64,000 nucleotides of DNA from Solanum dulcamara (taxonomy: Eukaryota; Streptophyta; Magnoliopsida; Solanales; Solanaceae): contig NC_077245.1 of assembly GCF_947179165.1 (NCBI RefSeq), positions 36,139,286-36,203,285 of the forward strand. The letters run 5' to 3'. Position numbers and translations under genes: made by a program. Shown one piece after another: positions 54,379 to 64,000 of this stretch; the stretch's first letter is position 1, and every line of letters starts with the position of its first letter. The notes under the pieces were generated by a model. The model had not been told where the DNA came from and searched no databases. It saw only the letters and a list, made by a program, of their open reading frames with translations.

Positions 54379-56504
54379 TGTAACACCCCTCAAAATGCCC
54401 ACAAATGCCTTGGGAATAGGCCGCTTAAGTAATGCATTATCATTAACCTTTTTGGAAAATACGAGTTCTGAATATCGATCAGGGGGTCAAAACCTGTATG
54501 CAAATGGTCTTGGTTGATATTTAGGACCCGTATATCAGAAGAAAGATTTTTGAAAAAATTCACGAAATAGTAGGATCCGCGACAGGTCCGTGTGGGAGCA
54601 TTTTCTTGCCGAGTTGAGTTTTTTTAAGGGCATTTTAGACCTTTTCCAAATTATTAGTCAATGAACCTAGATGTTTTAGGGCCTAATCCGACTTTATAAA
54701 TTCACCTAAACCACTAATTCTATTCATTCTTCTACAATTCATCTATTAGATATTTCTCTCTCTACAAAAAGGCTCTCAAGGGTTTCCATTGAAGAATTTA
54801 AGTAATCTACTCAATTTCTCCATCAAACTCTCAAGTTCTTCCGATTATTTGGTGTTATCACTTAAGGTATGTGGGTATTGATTCACGGATTCTTTCATCC
54901 ATGAATCCTAATAAATTTGTCAAGTTTTTTATCAAATTAAAGTTTGGTATTTTATGGATCTTATGATCTCTATTATATTGTATGAATTATGATTCAAAGT
55001 ATGATCATGGGTCTATTTTTTATATAAATTGATAGTTATTGCATTGAATTTAAGAGTTTTTCATGAATTCTGCTATTTTGATCTCTAGAGTTCATGATGA
55101 AAAATTAGGAGTATTTTCAATTATACTTCCTAATCATATTATCTATATGAATTATGTGTGGGTTGGAAGAAAGTTTATTATCTTGCATGTTTTCAAGTCA
55201 ATTTAATGATTTTTAAGTCAATTGATCATGCATTCATGCCCTACCCTAATTTCAAGTATAGGTTATGATTATGAATTTTTAAGTATGAATTATGATTATG
55301 TATTTCAACTATGATCATGGACTACAAGTATGTTTTGAATGAAGATTTTCATGCAAAATATGGAAAGGGTGACTTAGGGTCCAATGTGGTAAGGCCTAAT
55401 GATATAAACTATGTACGTATGATTTGTAATGTGGAATGACAATACCCGCATTGCACTTATGTTATGAAAATAAGCTACTCTATAATTTCAAACCTATGAT
55501 CATGACTATGATATATGTCAATTATGATTTCTATGCTATATATATTTTGTGGGATTTGACTTAGCACCGAGGGTACTTGAGGTGGGGGCCCTACCAAAAA
55601 CCCTAGTAGCAACCTTATATCTCTTGAACTATGTGCCACCGTAGGAATAAAGGGATTAGAGGTGAATACCAGAATCTCTAAGAGGTAAGTACCCGAAATA
55701 TTAAGGCTTGAAGGTGAGTACCTGAGTTTAAGAACTAGGGGTGAGTACCAGGTTCACACAACCGCTTAGTGGATCCACTTAGGCATGTGGGATTCTTCCT
55801 TGCCAAGTAGTCTTCCCCTTTCCTCCGATGTAGGGGTAACATTGGGATTCCATGTTATAGATCGCATGGTCTTATTATCGGTTATGTTTCCTATCCCACA
55901 TATGTATGATCCCTTAAGTATGTTATGATTTTCAATTTATGCTTTTAAATGCTTTGGTCAGTATGATTTTTCGCATGACTTTACTTATTCTATCTTATCA
56001 TGTGTTTTTCTTGACCATTGCATTCCATGATTTACGTTGCATGTCACGCACTCATACATAGTACATGCTAATGTACTAATGCATACTTTTTTCCTACATT
56101 GTCTTATAATGTAGGGGTTGAGGTTGAAGATTATACTCATCTACATGGCTAGTGAAGCTTTTCATTCTGGCCGTGTTTGTGGAGAGTCCTTATTTATCGG
56201 GGACTAGTTATCTAGTTGGTTATTGTTTCAAAGATATTTCCTATGTTTCATATTGAGGTTGAGCTAGGGACATGTCTTAGCCCCTGTTCATGTTCATGAG
56301 TACAGGCATCTAGTTGGATAAATGTTTCGAGTCTATGTTGTCATGTGACATTCTTAAATTTCTATTCATAGTTTAGACTCTCTTATGATGTTTTTGCTTT
56401 TATTTTACCTTATGTATGCTTATAATATGTAAAAAAGGCTTGGTTGGAGCCCATTCGAGGTTTGTATGCTGTCTTACGACTAGGCCCTAGGTCAGGTCAT
56501 GATA
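54379..56504 (+). mobile_element. 5' LTR of element E
   Basis: TGTAACACCCCTCAAAATGC...GGTCAGGTCATGATA (consensus TGACA). It has CTTAAG|GTATGTGGG at 54,866/54,867 and a run of GAGGTGAATACC, GAGGTAAGTACC, AAGGTGAGTACC and GGGGTGAGTACC (about 55,655-55,752). Confidence 0.88.
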
Positions 56505-56725
56505 AATTTAGTATTAAAGACCAAGATTTTTCAAGTGTACTAGGGTGTCCAACATATCGCGTCAAGTGGAGTCTTATTCATGGGTGTGAAGCGCGCCACA
56601 CTTATGAGTAGAAGGCTATGAGGCATTTTAGGAAATCTCACTTCTTCCTTGATCCATGTCATTCTATAAAGTTTACCGTAAAACTTCTTTTCCCTACAAG
56701 TCTTTCTCTGCGATTTTTCAAAAAG
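56505..56725 (+). promoter_or_regulatory. Element E leader: decayed PBS and GCGCGC stem-loop
   Basis: TTTAGTATTAAAGACC (56,507-56,522) corresponds to TTGGTATCAGAGCC. At 56,584-56,601 GTGTG-AA-GCGCGC-CACAC forms a perfect 5-bp stem with a self-complementary GCGCGC loop, positionally equivalent to the GTGCAC stem-loop of A, B and G. Confidence 0.6.
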
Positions 56726-57755
56726 ATGGCTCCAAGAAGACCACCGTCGCCAAGAGGAGACAATGCTAATGAAGCCCAAGCTTCCTCGGCTCCTCAAGAA
56801 AATGGTCCTTTACTGGAACAAGTGACTAATGTGGAGTTCCAAACCACTATTACTACGCTAGCCCAAGTAGTGACCAACCAAGGGGTTGAGACTCCTCCTA
56901 AAGTTCCTACTCTGACTTCAAAGTAAGGGACTTTGCATGAATGAATCCTCCAGAGTTTTATGGCTCAAAGGTTGATGAGGATCCTCAAGAGTTCGTTGAT
57001 GAGGTCTATAAGATAGTGAACATTATGGGAGTGACTTCAAAAGAAAAAGCGAAGTTGGTGGCCTACCAACTCAAGGGTGTCACTCAAGTGTGGTACAACC
57101 AATAGAAGCCCGAAAGAGTGAATGAGGGTCCTATAGATTGGGAAAGTTTTAAGGGTGAATTTCTTGATCGTTTCTTTCCCTTAGAGTTGAGGGAGGAGAA
57201 GGTGATGGAAATTATCAACTTGAATCAAGGGTGTATGAGTGTGAGGGAGTATGCCCTCAATCTCATAAAGTTGTCCAAGTATGCTCCAACTTTGGTGTTC
57301 GACCCTCGAGCCTAAATGAGTAAGTTTATATCAAGGGTTTCACATTTGGTTGCTCAAAAATATAAGGCAACTATTTTAATAAAGGAAATAGATATCTCTA
57401 AACTAATGACTCATGCCGAGCAAATTGAAGAGGAAAAGGTTAAGGAGGTTCCGAGGATGACTAAGAAGGCTCAGATTGAGAATGGATCATCTTTTGATAA
57501 TACTTCAGTGCCTAAGTATCACTAGGATAGGGTGCCTAACCCTAGATATCAAGGTGAAAATTATAGTGGTCAAGCTTTTCTCGCATGCCAAATGTGTGGA
57601 AGGTACCATTTGGGAGATTGTCTAGCCTGTTTGGGTGTATGTTTTTTTTATGGTGCGAAGGATCACAAGTTGAGGCATTGTCCAAGGGTTGCTAAGAATG
57701 ATAAGGATAGTCGTCGGAGATCTCATCCCTACCCCTATGTGGGTCACCAAACTTA
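56726..57755 (+). pseudogene. Gag of element E (one frameshift, three in-frame stops)
   Basis: The start MAPRRPPSPRGDNANEAQAS is typical of chromovirus gag. A frameshift near 56,927-56,940 leads to MNPPEFYGSKVDEDPQEFVD, then LVAYQLKGVTQVWYNQ, a stop, WESFKGEFLDRFFPLELREE, SVREYALNLIKLSKYAPTLV, a stop at about 57,313, HLVAQKYKATILIKEIDISK, a stop at about 57,523, and a zinc-knuckle region CQMCGRYHLGDCLACLGVCF followed by DHKLRHCP. The last knuckle has CFFYGAKDH for CFxCGxxGH, so a Cys and a Gly are altered. The frame apart from the stops is well kept, indicating relatively recent inactivation. Confidence 0.88.
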
Positions 57756-57775
57756 GCATGGATCTTTATCCGGTA

Positions 57776-58030
57776 AGTGTGAATTCCCTTTTTGAAATTG
57801 TAACGATTGGTATGGATTTGTATCTTATGATTCTATAGATTGTAGAACTCATTGAGTCAAGTTTTAATTCCCAAAGAAGTCTATTCTATAATGGAAAGGT
57901 CATGATTTTAGACCGACAAGTGAAGAGGTTAAGAAATAAAGACGTATCCGTCAAAGTGTTATGAAGGAATCAATAAGTAAAGAGTGCTACGTGGGAAGCA
58001 GAATCAGACATGATGAAGAGTCATCTGTAT
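57776..58030 (+). pseudogene. Protease stub joined to pol tail in element E
   Basis: At about 57,810-57,895 the sequence reads DSIDCRTH and VKF-FPKKSILYNGKV, the end of the GMDW protease block. It runs directly into ILDRQVKRLRNKDVSVKVL (about 57,903-57,960) and SATWEAESDMMKSHLYLF, the chromodomain-side pol tail. Everything between is missing, so one deletion of most of pol, within frame-like context, made this element non-autonomous. Confidence 0.8.
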
Positions 58031-58306
58031 CTCTTTTTTTTCACTCGAGCCTAAAGGTAATAAGTTTTTCATGATCAAATCGATTAAACTCCTATATTTC
58101 AGTTCCATATGTCATTCATATGCATGCATGATTAATCAAAATGATTTTTCTCAAAGACTATGTTTTATGTTAAGTATGAAGTTTACATGTTCTATGCATT
58201 TTTCAAACTGTCCTCATGTCTATGTTGGGTTGCTAGTCCTTTTTCCATGACCTTCCTGTATTAGTTGGATATCATTCGAGGACGAATGTTCCTAATGGGG
58301 AGATAT

Positions 58307-60445
58307 TGTAACACCTCTCAAAATGATCACAAATGCCTTAAGAATACCTTGGGAATAGACCGCTTAAGTAATGCATTATCCTTAATTTTTTAAAAAAATT
58401 CAAGTTCGGAATATCAATCAAGAGGTCAAAAACTGCAGGAAAATGGTCTCGATGGATTTTTGGACCCATATATTAGAAGATACATTTTCAAAAAAATTCA
58501 CGAAATAGTAGGATCCCGCGTCGCGTACCTGGGAGAGTTTTTGGGCCAAGTCGAGTTTTTTTTAATGGCGTTTTAGACCTTTTCCAAATTATTAGTCAAT
58601 GAACCTAGACTTTTTTAGGGCCTAATCCGACTCTATAAATTCACCTAAATCACTAATTCTATTCATCCTTCTATAATTTATCTATCAAATATTTCTCTCT
58701 CTAAAGGCTCTCAAGGGTTTCCATTGAAGAATTCAAGTAATCTACTCAATTTCTCCATCAAACTTTCAAGTTCTTCCAATTATTTGGTGTTCTCACTTAA
58801 GGTATGTGGGTATTGATTAATGGATTCTTTCATCCATGAAGACCAATAAATTTGTCAAGGTTTTCTATCAAATTAAATTTTGGTATTTTATGGATCTTAT
58901 GATCTCTATTCCTATTGCATGAATTATGATTCAAAGTATGATCATGAGTCTATTTTTGATATAAATTAATGGTTATTGCATTGAATTGAAGAGTTTTTCA
59001 TGAATTCTCCTGTTTTGATCTCTAGAGTTCATGATGAAAAATTAGGAGTATTTTCAATTATACTTCCTAATGATATTATCTATATGAATTATGTGTGGGC
59101 TGGAAGAAAGTTTATTATCTTGCATGTTTTCAAGTCAATTTAATGATTTTTAAGTCAATTGATCATGCATTCATGCCCTACCCTAATTTCAAGTATAATC
59201 TATGATCATGAATTTCCAAGTATGAATTATGATTATGTATTTCAACTATGATCATGGACTACAAGTATGTTTTGAATGACGATTATCATGTAAAATATTG
59301 AAAGGGTGACTTAGGGACCAATGTGGTGCCTTAAGGCCTAATGATATAAACTATGTATGTATGATTTGTAATGTGGAAGGAAAATACTAGCATTGCTCTT
59401 ATGTTAGAAAATGAGCTACTCTATGATTTCAAACCTATGATCATGACTATGATATATGTCAATTATGATTTCTATGCTATATATATATTCCGTGGGATTT
59501 GACTTAGCACCGAGGGGACTTTAGGTAGGGGTCCTACTAAAATCCCTAGTAGCAATCTCATGTCTCTTGAACTCGTGCCAAAGTAGGAACAAAGGGATTA
59601 GAGGCGAATACCAAAATCTCTAAGAGGTGAGTACCCAAAATATCAAGGTTTGGAGATGAGTACACGAGTCTATGAACTAGGGGTGAGTACCCATTTCTCA
59701 TGACCGCTTAGCGGATCCATTTAGGCATGTAGGAGTCTACCTTGGTAAGTAGTCTCCCCCTTTCCTTCGATAAAGGGGTAACATTGGGATTCCATGTTAT
59801 AGCTTGCATGGTCTAATTGTTGGTTATGGTTCCTATCCCACATATGTATGACCTCTTAAGTATGTTATGATTTTCAATTTATTCTTTTAAATGCTTTGGT
59901 CAATATGATTTTTCACATAACTTTACTTATTCCATCTTATCATGTGTTTTACTTGACTATTGCATTCCATGATTTACGTTGCATGTCACGCCCTTATACA
60001 TAGTACATTCCAACGTATTAATGCATACTTTTTGCCTACATTATCTCCTAATATAGGGATTGAGGTTGAAGATTATACTAATCTACGTGGGTAGTTAATC
60101 TTTTCTTTCCGGCCGTGTTTGTGGTGAGTTCATTTATCGGGGACTAGTCATCGATTTGGTTATTGTTTCAAAGACTTTTCCTATGTTTCATATTGAGGAT
60201 GAGCTAGGTACATGTCTTAGCCCCCGCCCATGTTCATGAGTAGAGGCATCTAGTCTTACAAATATTTCGAGTCTATGTTGTCATATGACTTTTTTAAATT
60301 TCTATTCATAGTTTAGACTGTCTTATGCTGTTTTTTGCTTTTATTTTACCTTGTGTATGCTTACGATATGTACAAGAGGCTTGGTTGGAGCCCTTTGGTG
60401 TTTCGATCACCGTGTTACAACTATGCCCTAGGTCGGGTCGTGAAA
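58307..60445 (+). mobile_element. 3' LTR of element E
   Basis: TGTAACACCTCTCAAAATG follows GACGAATGTTCCTAATGGGG AGATAT. It ends GGTCGGGTCGTGAAA (consensus TGACA), then the duplication ATAAC. Donor-like AAG|GTATGTGGG at 58,801/58,802; GGTGAGTACC repeats at 59,600-59,695. Confidence 0.88.
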
Positions 60446-60450
60446 ATAAC
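60446..60450. repeat. Target-site duplication of element E, right copy
   Basis: ATAAC, one transition from ACAAC at 54,374-54,378. Confidence 0.75.
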
Positions 60451-61402
60451 CTATCTCTAATCCACCATGTAGTATGGCTCTCGCTGAGTTGAAAGAATTG
60501 AAAGATAAGTTTAAAGATATCTTAGATAAGGGATTCATTTGGTCGAGTTTCTCACCTTGGGGATATCCTATCCTATTATTGCAGAAGAAAGATAGATCAT
60601 TGAGAATGTGCATTGAGTATCATCAGTTGAACAAGGTCACCATAAAAATAAGTATCCTCTTCCTAAGATATATGATTTGTTTGACCAACTTCAGAATACC
60701 ACTTTTTTCTCAAGGACAGACCTCAGATCAGGCTATCATCAGTTAAAAGTGATGGAGTGTGACATTTCAAAGACCTCTTTCCTGACCCGATAAGGTCATT
60801 TCGATTTTATTATTATGTCTTTTAGTTTGACTAACACTCCTGCAACATTTATGGACTTGACGAATTAAGTGTTAGAACAATATTTGGACATGTTTTGGAT
60901 TGTGTTCATCGACGACATATTGATGTACTCTAGAAATGAGGAAAAGCATGCCAATCATCTCAAAAATGTTCTTCAGACGCACAAAGATAAAGAGTTGTAT
61001 GCTAAGTTTTCAAAGTGTGAATTTTGTATTTCTTCAATGGAATTTTTTGTCCATGTTGTATCTGGTGAGGTATATGAGTTGATTCATAAAAGATTGAGGT
61101 AGTAATGAACTGTTTCGAACCTACATCCCAACCTAATATAAGAAGTTTCTTGGGCTTAGCTGGTTATTACCAAAGGTTTGTCAAGGGGTTTTCTTCTATA
61201 TCATCTATATTGACTAAAATGAATCAGAAGAAGGCTAAGTTCCAAAGGTTAGATGCATGTGGAAAAAAAATTAAGAGCTGAAAATGAGGTTAACTGCTGC
61301 TCCAGATTTGTCCCTACTCGAGGGAACAAATAGGTTTGTTATCTATTCTAATGCGTCCAAAGATAGATTTGGTTGTGTATTGATGCATAAGGGTAAGGTT
61401 AT
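60451..61402 (+). pseudogene. RT-RNase H of element F, right of element E
   Basis: It continues the split [58 protein letters not shown] (60,474-60,660). After frameshifts the catalytic region is VFIDDILMYSRNEEKHANHL (60,902-60,960, FIDD in place of YVDD) and LYAKFSKCEFCISSMEF. Later KFLGLSWLLPKVCQGVFF-like connection sequence leads to the RNase H start FVIYSNASKDRFGCVLMHKG, where the catalytic YSDAS Asp is Asn. It ends at GKVI, cut by an LTR start at 61,403. Confidence 0.88.
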
Positions 61403-63006
61403 TGTAAGACCCTGAAAGTTGGGAACACCGAAAACTAAGAACAAAAGATGAAATTTAAGAAATATCAACTTTTTGGCACCGGGTGATGACCACGAAGGCC
61501 ATCATAGGACCTATTGAGCATAGTGGTCTGTGGGGTGCCACCATGGTAGAGTTCCACAATAGGAACTATGAGGTGTGGTGAGCACCACGAGTCATGGTTC
61601 CCTCAGTGGTAACCCCTCCCTTGAGACCCTCAGAATCTATTCCAAGGCTAGGACCACAATCACACAACCACGAGATGTATTTCCCTTCACGCACCATGGT
61701 GGGTTCCATGGTGATCACTCCTATAGACTCTCATGTCAGGTCCTTCACCATGACCCCCACCACTGGTCGTGGTGACCTTCACACACTGTTATGGTCTTAG
61801 TGAAGGGGGCCTTGTAGATTTCCTTTTTAGCCAATTTGAAGGCACTGGCCACGGACACGACCACGAGTTGTGGTAAAGTTCACAGACTTTGGTAGGTCCA
61901 GCGTTAACCCTAGTTTCCACTTTTAATGAGGGGTATTTTGGTCATTCCCTATACTTTCAGTAATAGATATGGATGGTTTTAGACACTAAATTCCTACTTA
62001 TTAATTACCCTAAAGTACTCTAACCCTCTCATTCACAAACAAAACTCCTAAAATCCAAAACCCTCTCTCCCAAGTTTACTATCAAGGGCTTCTTCTTCCT
62101 CAAGCAATTCAAAGGATTCTTTCAAGGTCAAGCTTTAATTCTCTTCAATTTAGGGCTAATCAAGGTCAAGATATATTGGACTTCATTCATGAGCACCTTT
62201 CTCCCATGGAATCCTAAAGTTCTCTTCTCAAATCTCTTATGATTTCTTCAAATTAAAGCCCTAATTTGATGTTTTTCATTAGATGTTCTTAATTAAGATA
62301 TATTTTGAAATGCTAGTAGCCTAATTATGCATAATTCACATTATATTTCATGATTTCAAGTTAAATTTCAAAGACCCATGCTATATGCTAGTGTCAAGTA
62401 TGATTTATGAGATATGATCATGATTTTCAATGTTCTTTCAATACAAGATTTATGAATGAGTTTTAAGATGCTTTATACAAGGAAGTTTATGAATGTCTTA
62501 TGAAAGGTTATGAACAATATTTTTATGAAATTTCAAGCAATAATTAATAAAAAGGTGAGTTAAGATGCTAGAAAGTGACTCAAGACTCTAATGAAAGGAT
62601 GACTGAAGATCCTTATTGAGGAAGGTGACTTAAGACCCTAAATATTTTATGTTGAAGTCATCCACCCACATCACATGAAACATGATAATGAACTATTCCT
62701 ATAAACAAGTTTATGAATTATTATTATGAAAATATTATGATTATTACAAGCATGATATATGATTATGAAAAATTATGTATTATATGGAATTCTGTACTTA
62801 GCACCGAGCAGACATCAAGGTGGGGGCATGATCTAAGCCCTAGTAGTAACCTCCAGTCTCTTAAAATACGTTGCCACCATAGATTTGCCAATATGGCCTA
62901 GTTAGTGGATTCACATAACACATGATGATATTAATTGGATGGAGCCTACCTTGGCAAGTAGCCTCTCTCTTCTCGATGTTGGGTATCATCGGATTCCATG
63001 TAATAG
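61403..63006 (+). mobile_element. LTR D2, family D, inserted in the RNase H of F (3'-truncated)
   Basis: It starts TGTAAGACCCTGAAAGTTGG inside the F RNase H. A contrast module of GGTGATGACCACGAAGGCC, CCACGAGTCATGG and GGTCGTGGTGACC motifs occupies 61,470-61,900. It stops at GGATTCCATGTAATAG (63,006), inside a block that continues in the E LTR (59,789 onward), so the end is missing. Frames such as 61,575-61,775 lie in the repeat-rich module and are not genes. Confidence 0.75.
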
Positions 63007-63800
63007 TGTCATGACCCAACCCCGTAGGCCATGACGGGTGCCCAAACTGGGCACTCGCGTATATCCCTGCTATTTGTAAGTAAATCTATCCCTTGTTTAA
63101 GTTATAGCACATCAACAGACAGGATAACATATAAACCGGTGAGGCTTATCATAGGCACTATGGTAAATATATACATATACAACCCATACACAATCAACAT
63201 ACATGTCCACAGACCTCTAAGAGTAAGAACAGTAATATAAGGCGGGACAGAGCGCCCGTCGTACCCGTGAATAAATAAATATATACATTGAGGGTTAATA
63301 CCCAAACTAGGCTCTGACACAATGGAACTCTTCTAGACTGCTGAGTGTAAATCCTACGTTGACGGATCCCTAAGGAGTGTATTTGTACCTACGGGTATGA
63401 ACGCAGCCCCCCCCCCCGAAAAAAGGGGGATCAGTACGACATATGTACTGAGTATGTAAAGCATAGACATCATAAGGAAATTACAGTTGGTGTAGGGATG
63501 CAGGGGGAAAGTATAACATTTAACCATTTACTATACTCGCTCGTATAAAACAAAGTCAGACATATTACCATCATGACTGTGCCCAGCCCGTTAGGGGACT
63601 CAGTGTACCATCTACATCATTCTGTCATCATAAGCACATATATATTATTAGCGTTATGGAATGTATAGCCCGATCCATGTATATAGTAAGTATATGCCGA
63701 GGAACGTACGACCTGATCTGCACATCGTATAATAATACTGAAGAATGATGGCCCAATCTACCTATCATATAGTAATATCGAGGAATGTTCGGTCTACTCC
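63007..63800 (-). mobile_element. LTR end fragment K of the A superfamily, minus strand
   Basis: In minus sense it ends GGGGTTGGGTCATGACA at 63,007. Landmarks: GGGTACGACGGGCGCTCTGT (about 63,247-63,266), GTAGGTACAAATACACTCC, the C/G hairpin (63,404-63,432), CAGTACATATGTCGTACTGA, a CTGAGTCCCCTAACGGGCTG hairpin (about 63,583-63,602), and the 40-bp satellite (63,650-63,800). The satellite ties it to element X rather than to A or B. It breaks off inside the satellite. Confidence 0.82.
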
Positions 63801-64000
63801 TCCTTACTGTATGGCTCCGGCGGAACTTAAGGAGTTGAAAAAGCAATTGAAAAATTTGTTGGATAAGGGTTTTATAAGTCCAAGTATTTCACCATGGGGA
63901 GCTCCTATATTGTTTGATAGGAAGAATGACGAGTCAATCCGAATATGTATAGACTATTGGTAATTGAATAAGGTCGCCATTAAGAAAAAAATATCCAATT
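63801..64000 (+). pseudogene. Gypsy RT start, continues past the window
   Basis: It reads [48 protein letters not shown], then a TAA and LNKVAIKKK. This is the same RT region as 60,462-60,660 but from a different element (SPWGAPILF against SPWGYPILL). It has one in-frame stop at 63,961 and is joined directly to the 40-bp satellite of fragment K. Confidence 0.85.

Larger units (their letters stand above)
54379..60445 (+). mobile_element. Element E: gag-only (pol-deleted) gypsy element nested in F
   Basis: 6067 bp: 5' LTR 54,379-56,504, interior 56,505-58,306, 3' LTR 58,307-60,445. LTR pair differences are scattered substitutions and several small indels, more than in element B. The interior holds gag, a protease stub and the pol tail; RT, RNase H and integrase core are deleted. 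The insertion splits the F RT between the codons for DTQ and PIS. Related to D by its 3' untranslated interior. Confidence 0.9.

Noticed and set aside
61575..61800. Overlapping plus-strand frames with Ser/His-rich products
   Set aside because: Both fall in the complementary-word module of LTR D2, where compositional bias keeps several frames open.
1..64000. tRNA genes
   Set aside because: The TGGTATCAGAGC-type strings are primer-binding sites complementary to tRNA-Met, next to LTR ends; no cloverleaf was found.

Overview
The window looks like gene-poor plant heterochromatin. It is built almost entirely of Ty3/gypsy LTR retrotransposon sequence, nested, broken and mostly non-coding. I found no intact host gene. 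Primer-binding sites complementary to initiator tRNA-Met, LTR ends of the TGTTACA...GTGACA and TGTAACAC...GTGACA types, chromovirus-like pol tails and an Athila/Tat-like gag-protease all suggest a dicot. From memory the LTR styles resemble Solanaceae repeats (pepper, tobacco, tomato); that is an inference, not a database result.

Layout. 1-12,477 is a tandem of two related long-LTR elements: the internal tail of element X, a chimeric 5.5-kb LTR block (X LTR 306-3380 joined to A LTR 3402-5806), A internal (5807-9080), and a complete A 3' LTR (9081-12,477). 12,478-12,935 is an older LTR end. 12,936-15,849 holds two decayed gypsy pol pieces in opposite orientation. The second, an integrase, is split at 15,849/24,022 by element B (15,850-24,016), which has a perfect 5-bp target-site duplication. 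B has about 3.2-kb LTRs around a 1.7-kb essentially non-coding interior. 24,124-36,249 is a patchwork: a minus-strand LTR (C), a minus-strand gag-PR-RT-RNaseH relic, a plus-strand integrase tail with 3' LTR (D), a possible copia-like LTR, AT-rich unclassified sequence, and a minus-strand Athila-like gag-protease. 36,250-39,785 is a minus-strand LTR plus integrase tail. 39,786-45,662 is element G, a minus-strand relative of A. 45,663-49,320 holds two more minus-strand LTR fragments (H, M). 51,000-61,402 is a decayed gypsy element F (LTR end, PBS, gag, PR, RT-RNaseH). Its RT is split by element E (54,379-60,445), a gag-bearing element whose pol is deleted. The window ends with LTR fragments D2 and K and the start of another RT.

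How the parts relate. Elements X, A, B, G and K belong to one long-LTR superfamily. X, A and B share a U3 with CACGTG-type motifs and a TATA box; G has a related tandem repeat and TATA box. A, B and G share a post-PBS leader with a palindromic GTGCAC loop and a strong 3' splice site, and the X, A and B LTRs carry a 5' splice donor. The most unusual observation is that the interiors of A (7496-7599, plus strand) and G (40,814-40,916, minus strand) carry a 5S ribosomal RNA-derived segment of about 104 nt. Its internal Pol III promoter boxes are still recognisable. This recalls Cassandra elements, but here the 5S lies in the interior of a long gypsy-type element, not in the LTR.

Limits. All similarities were judged by eye without alignment software. 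LTR boundaries marked approximate may be off by tens of bases, and lineage names (Tekay/Del-like, Athila-like) are family-level guesses.
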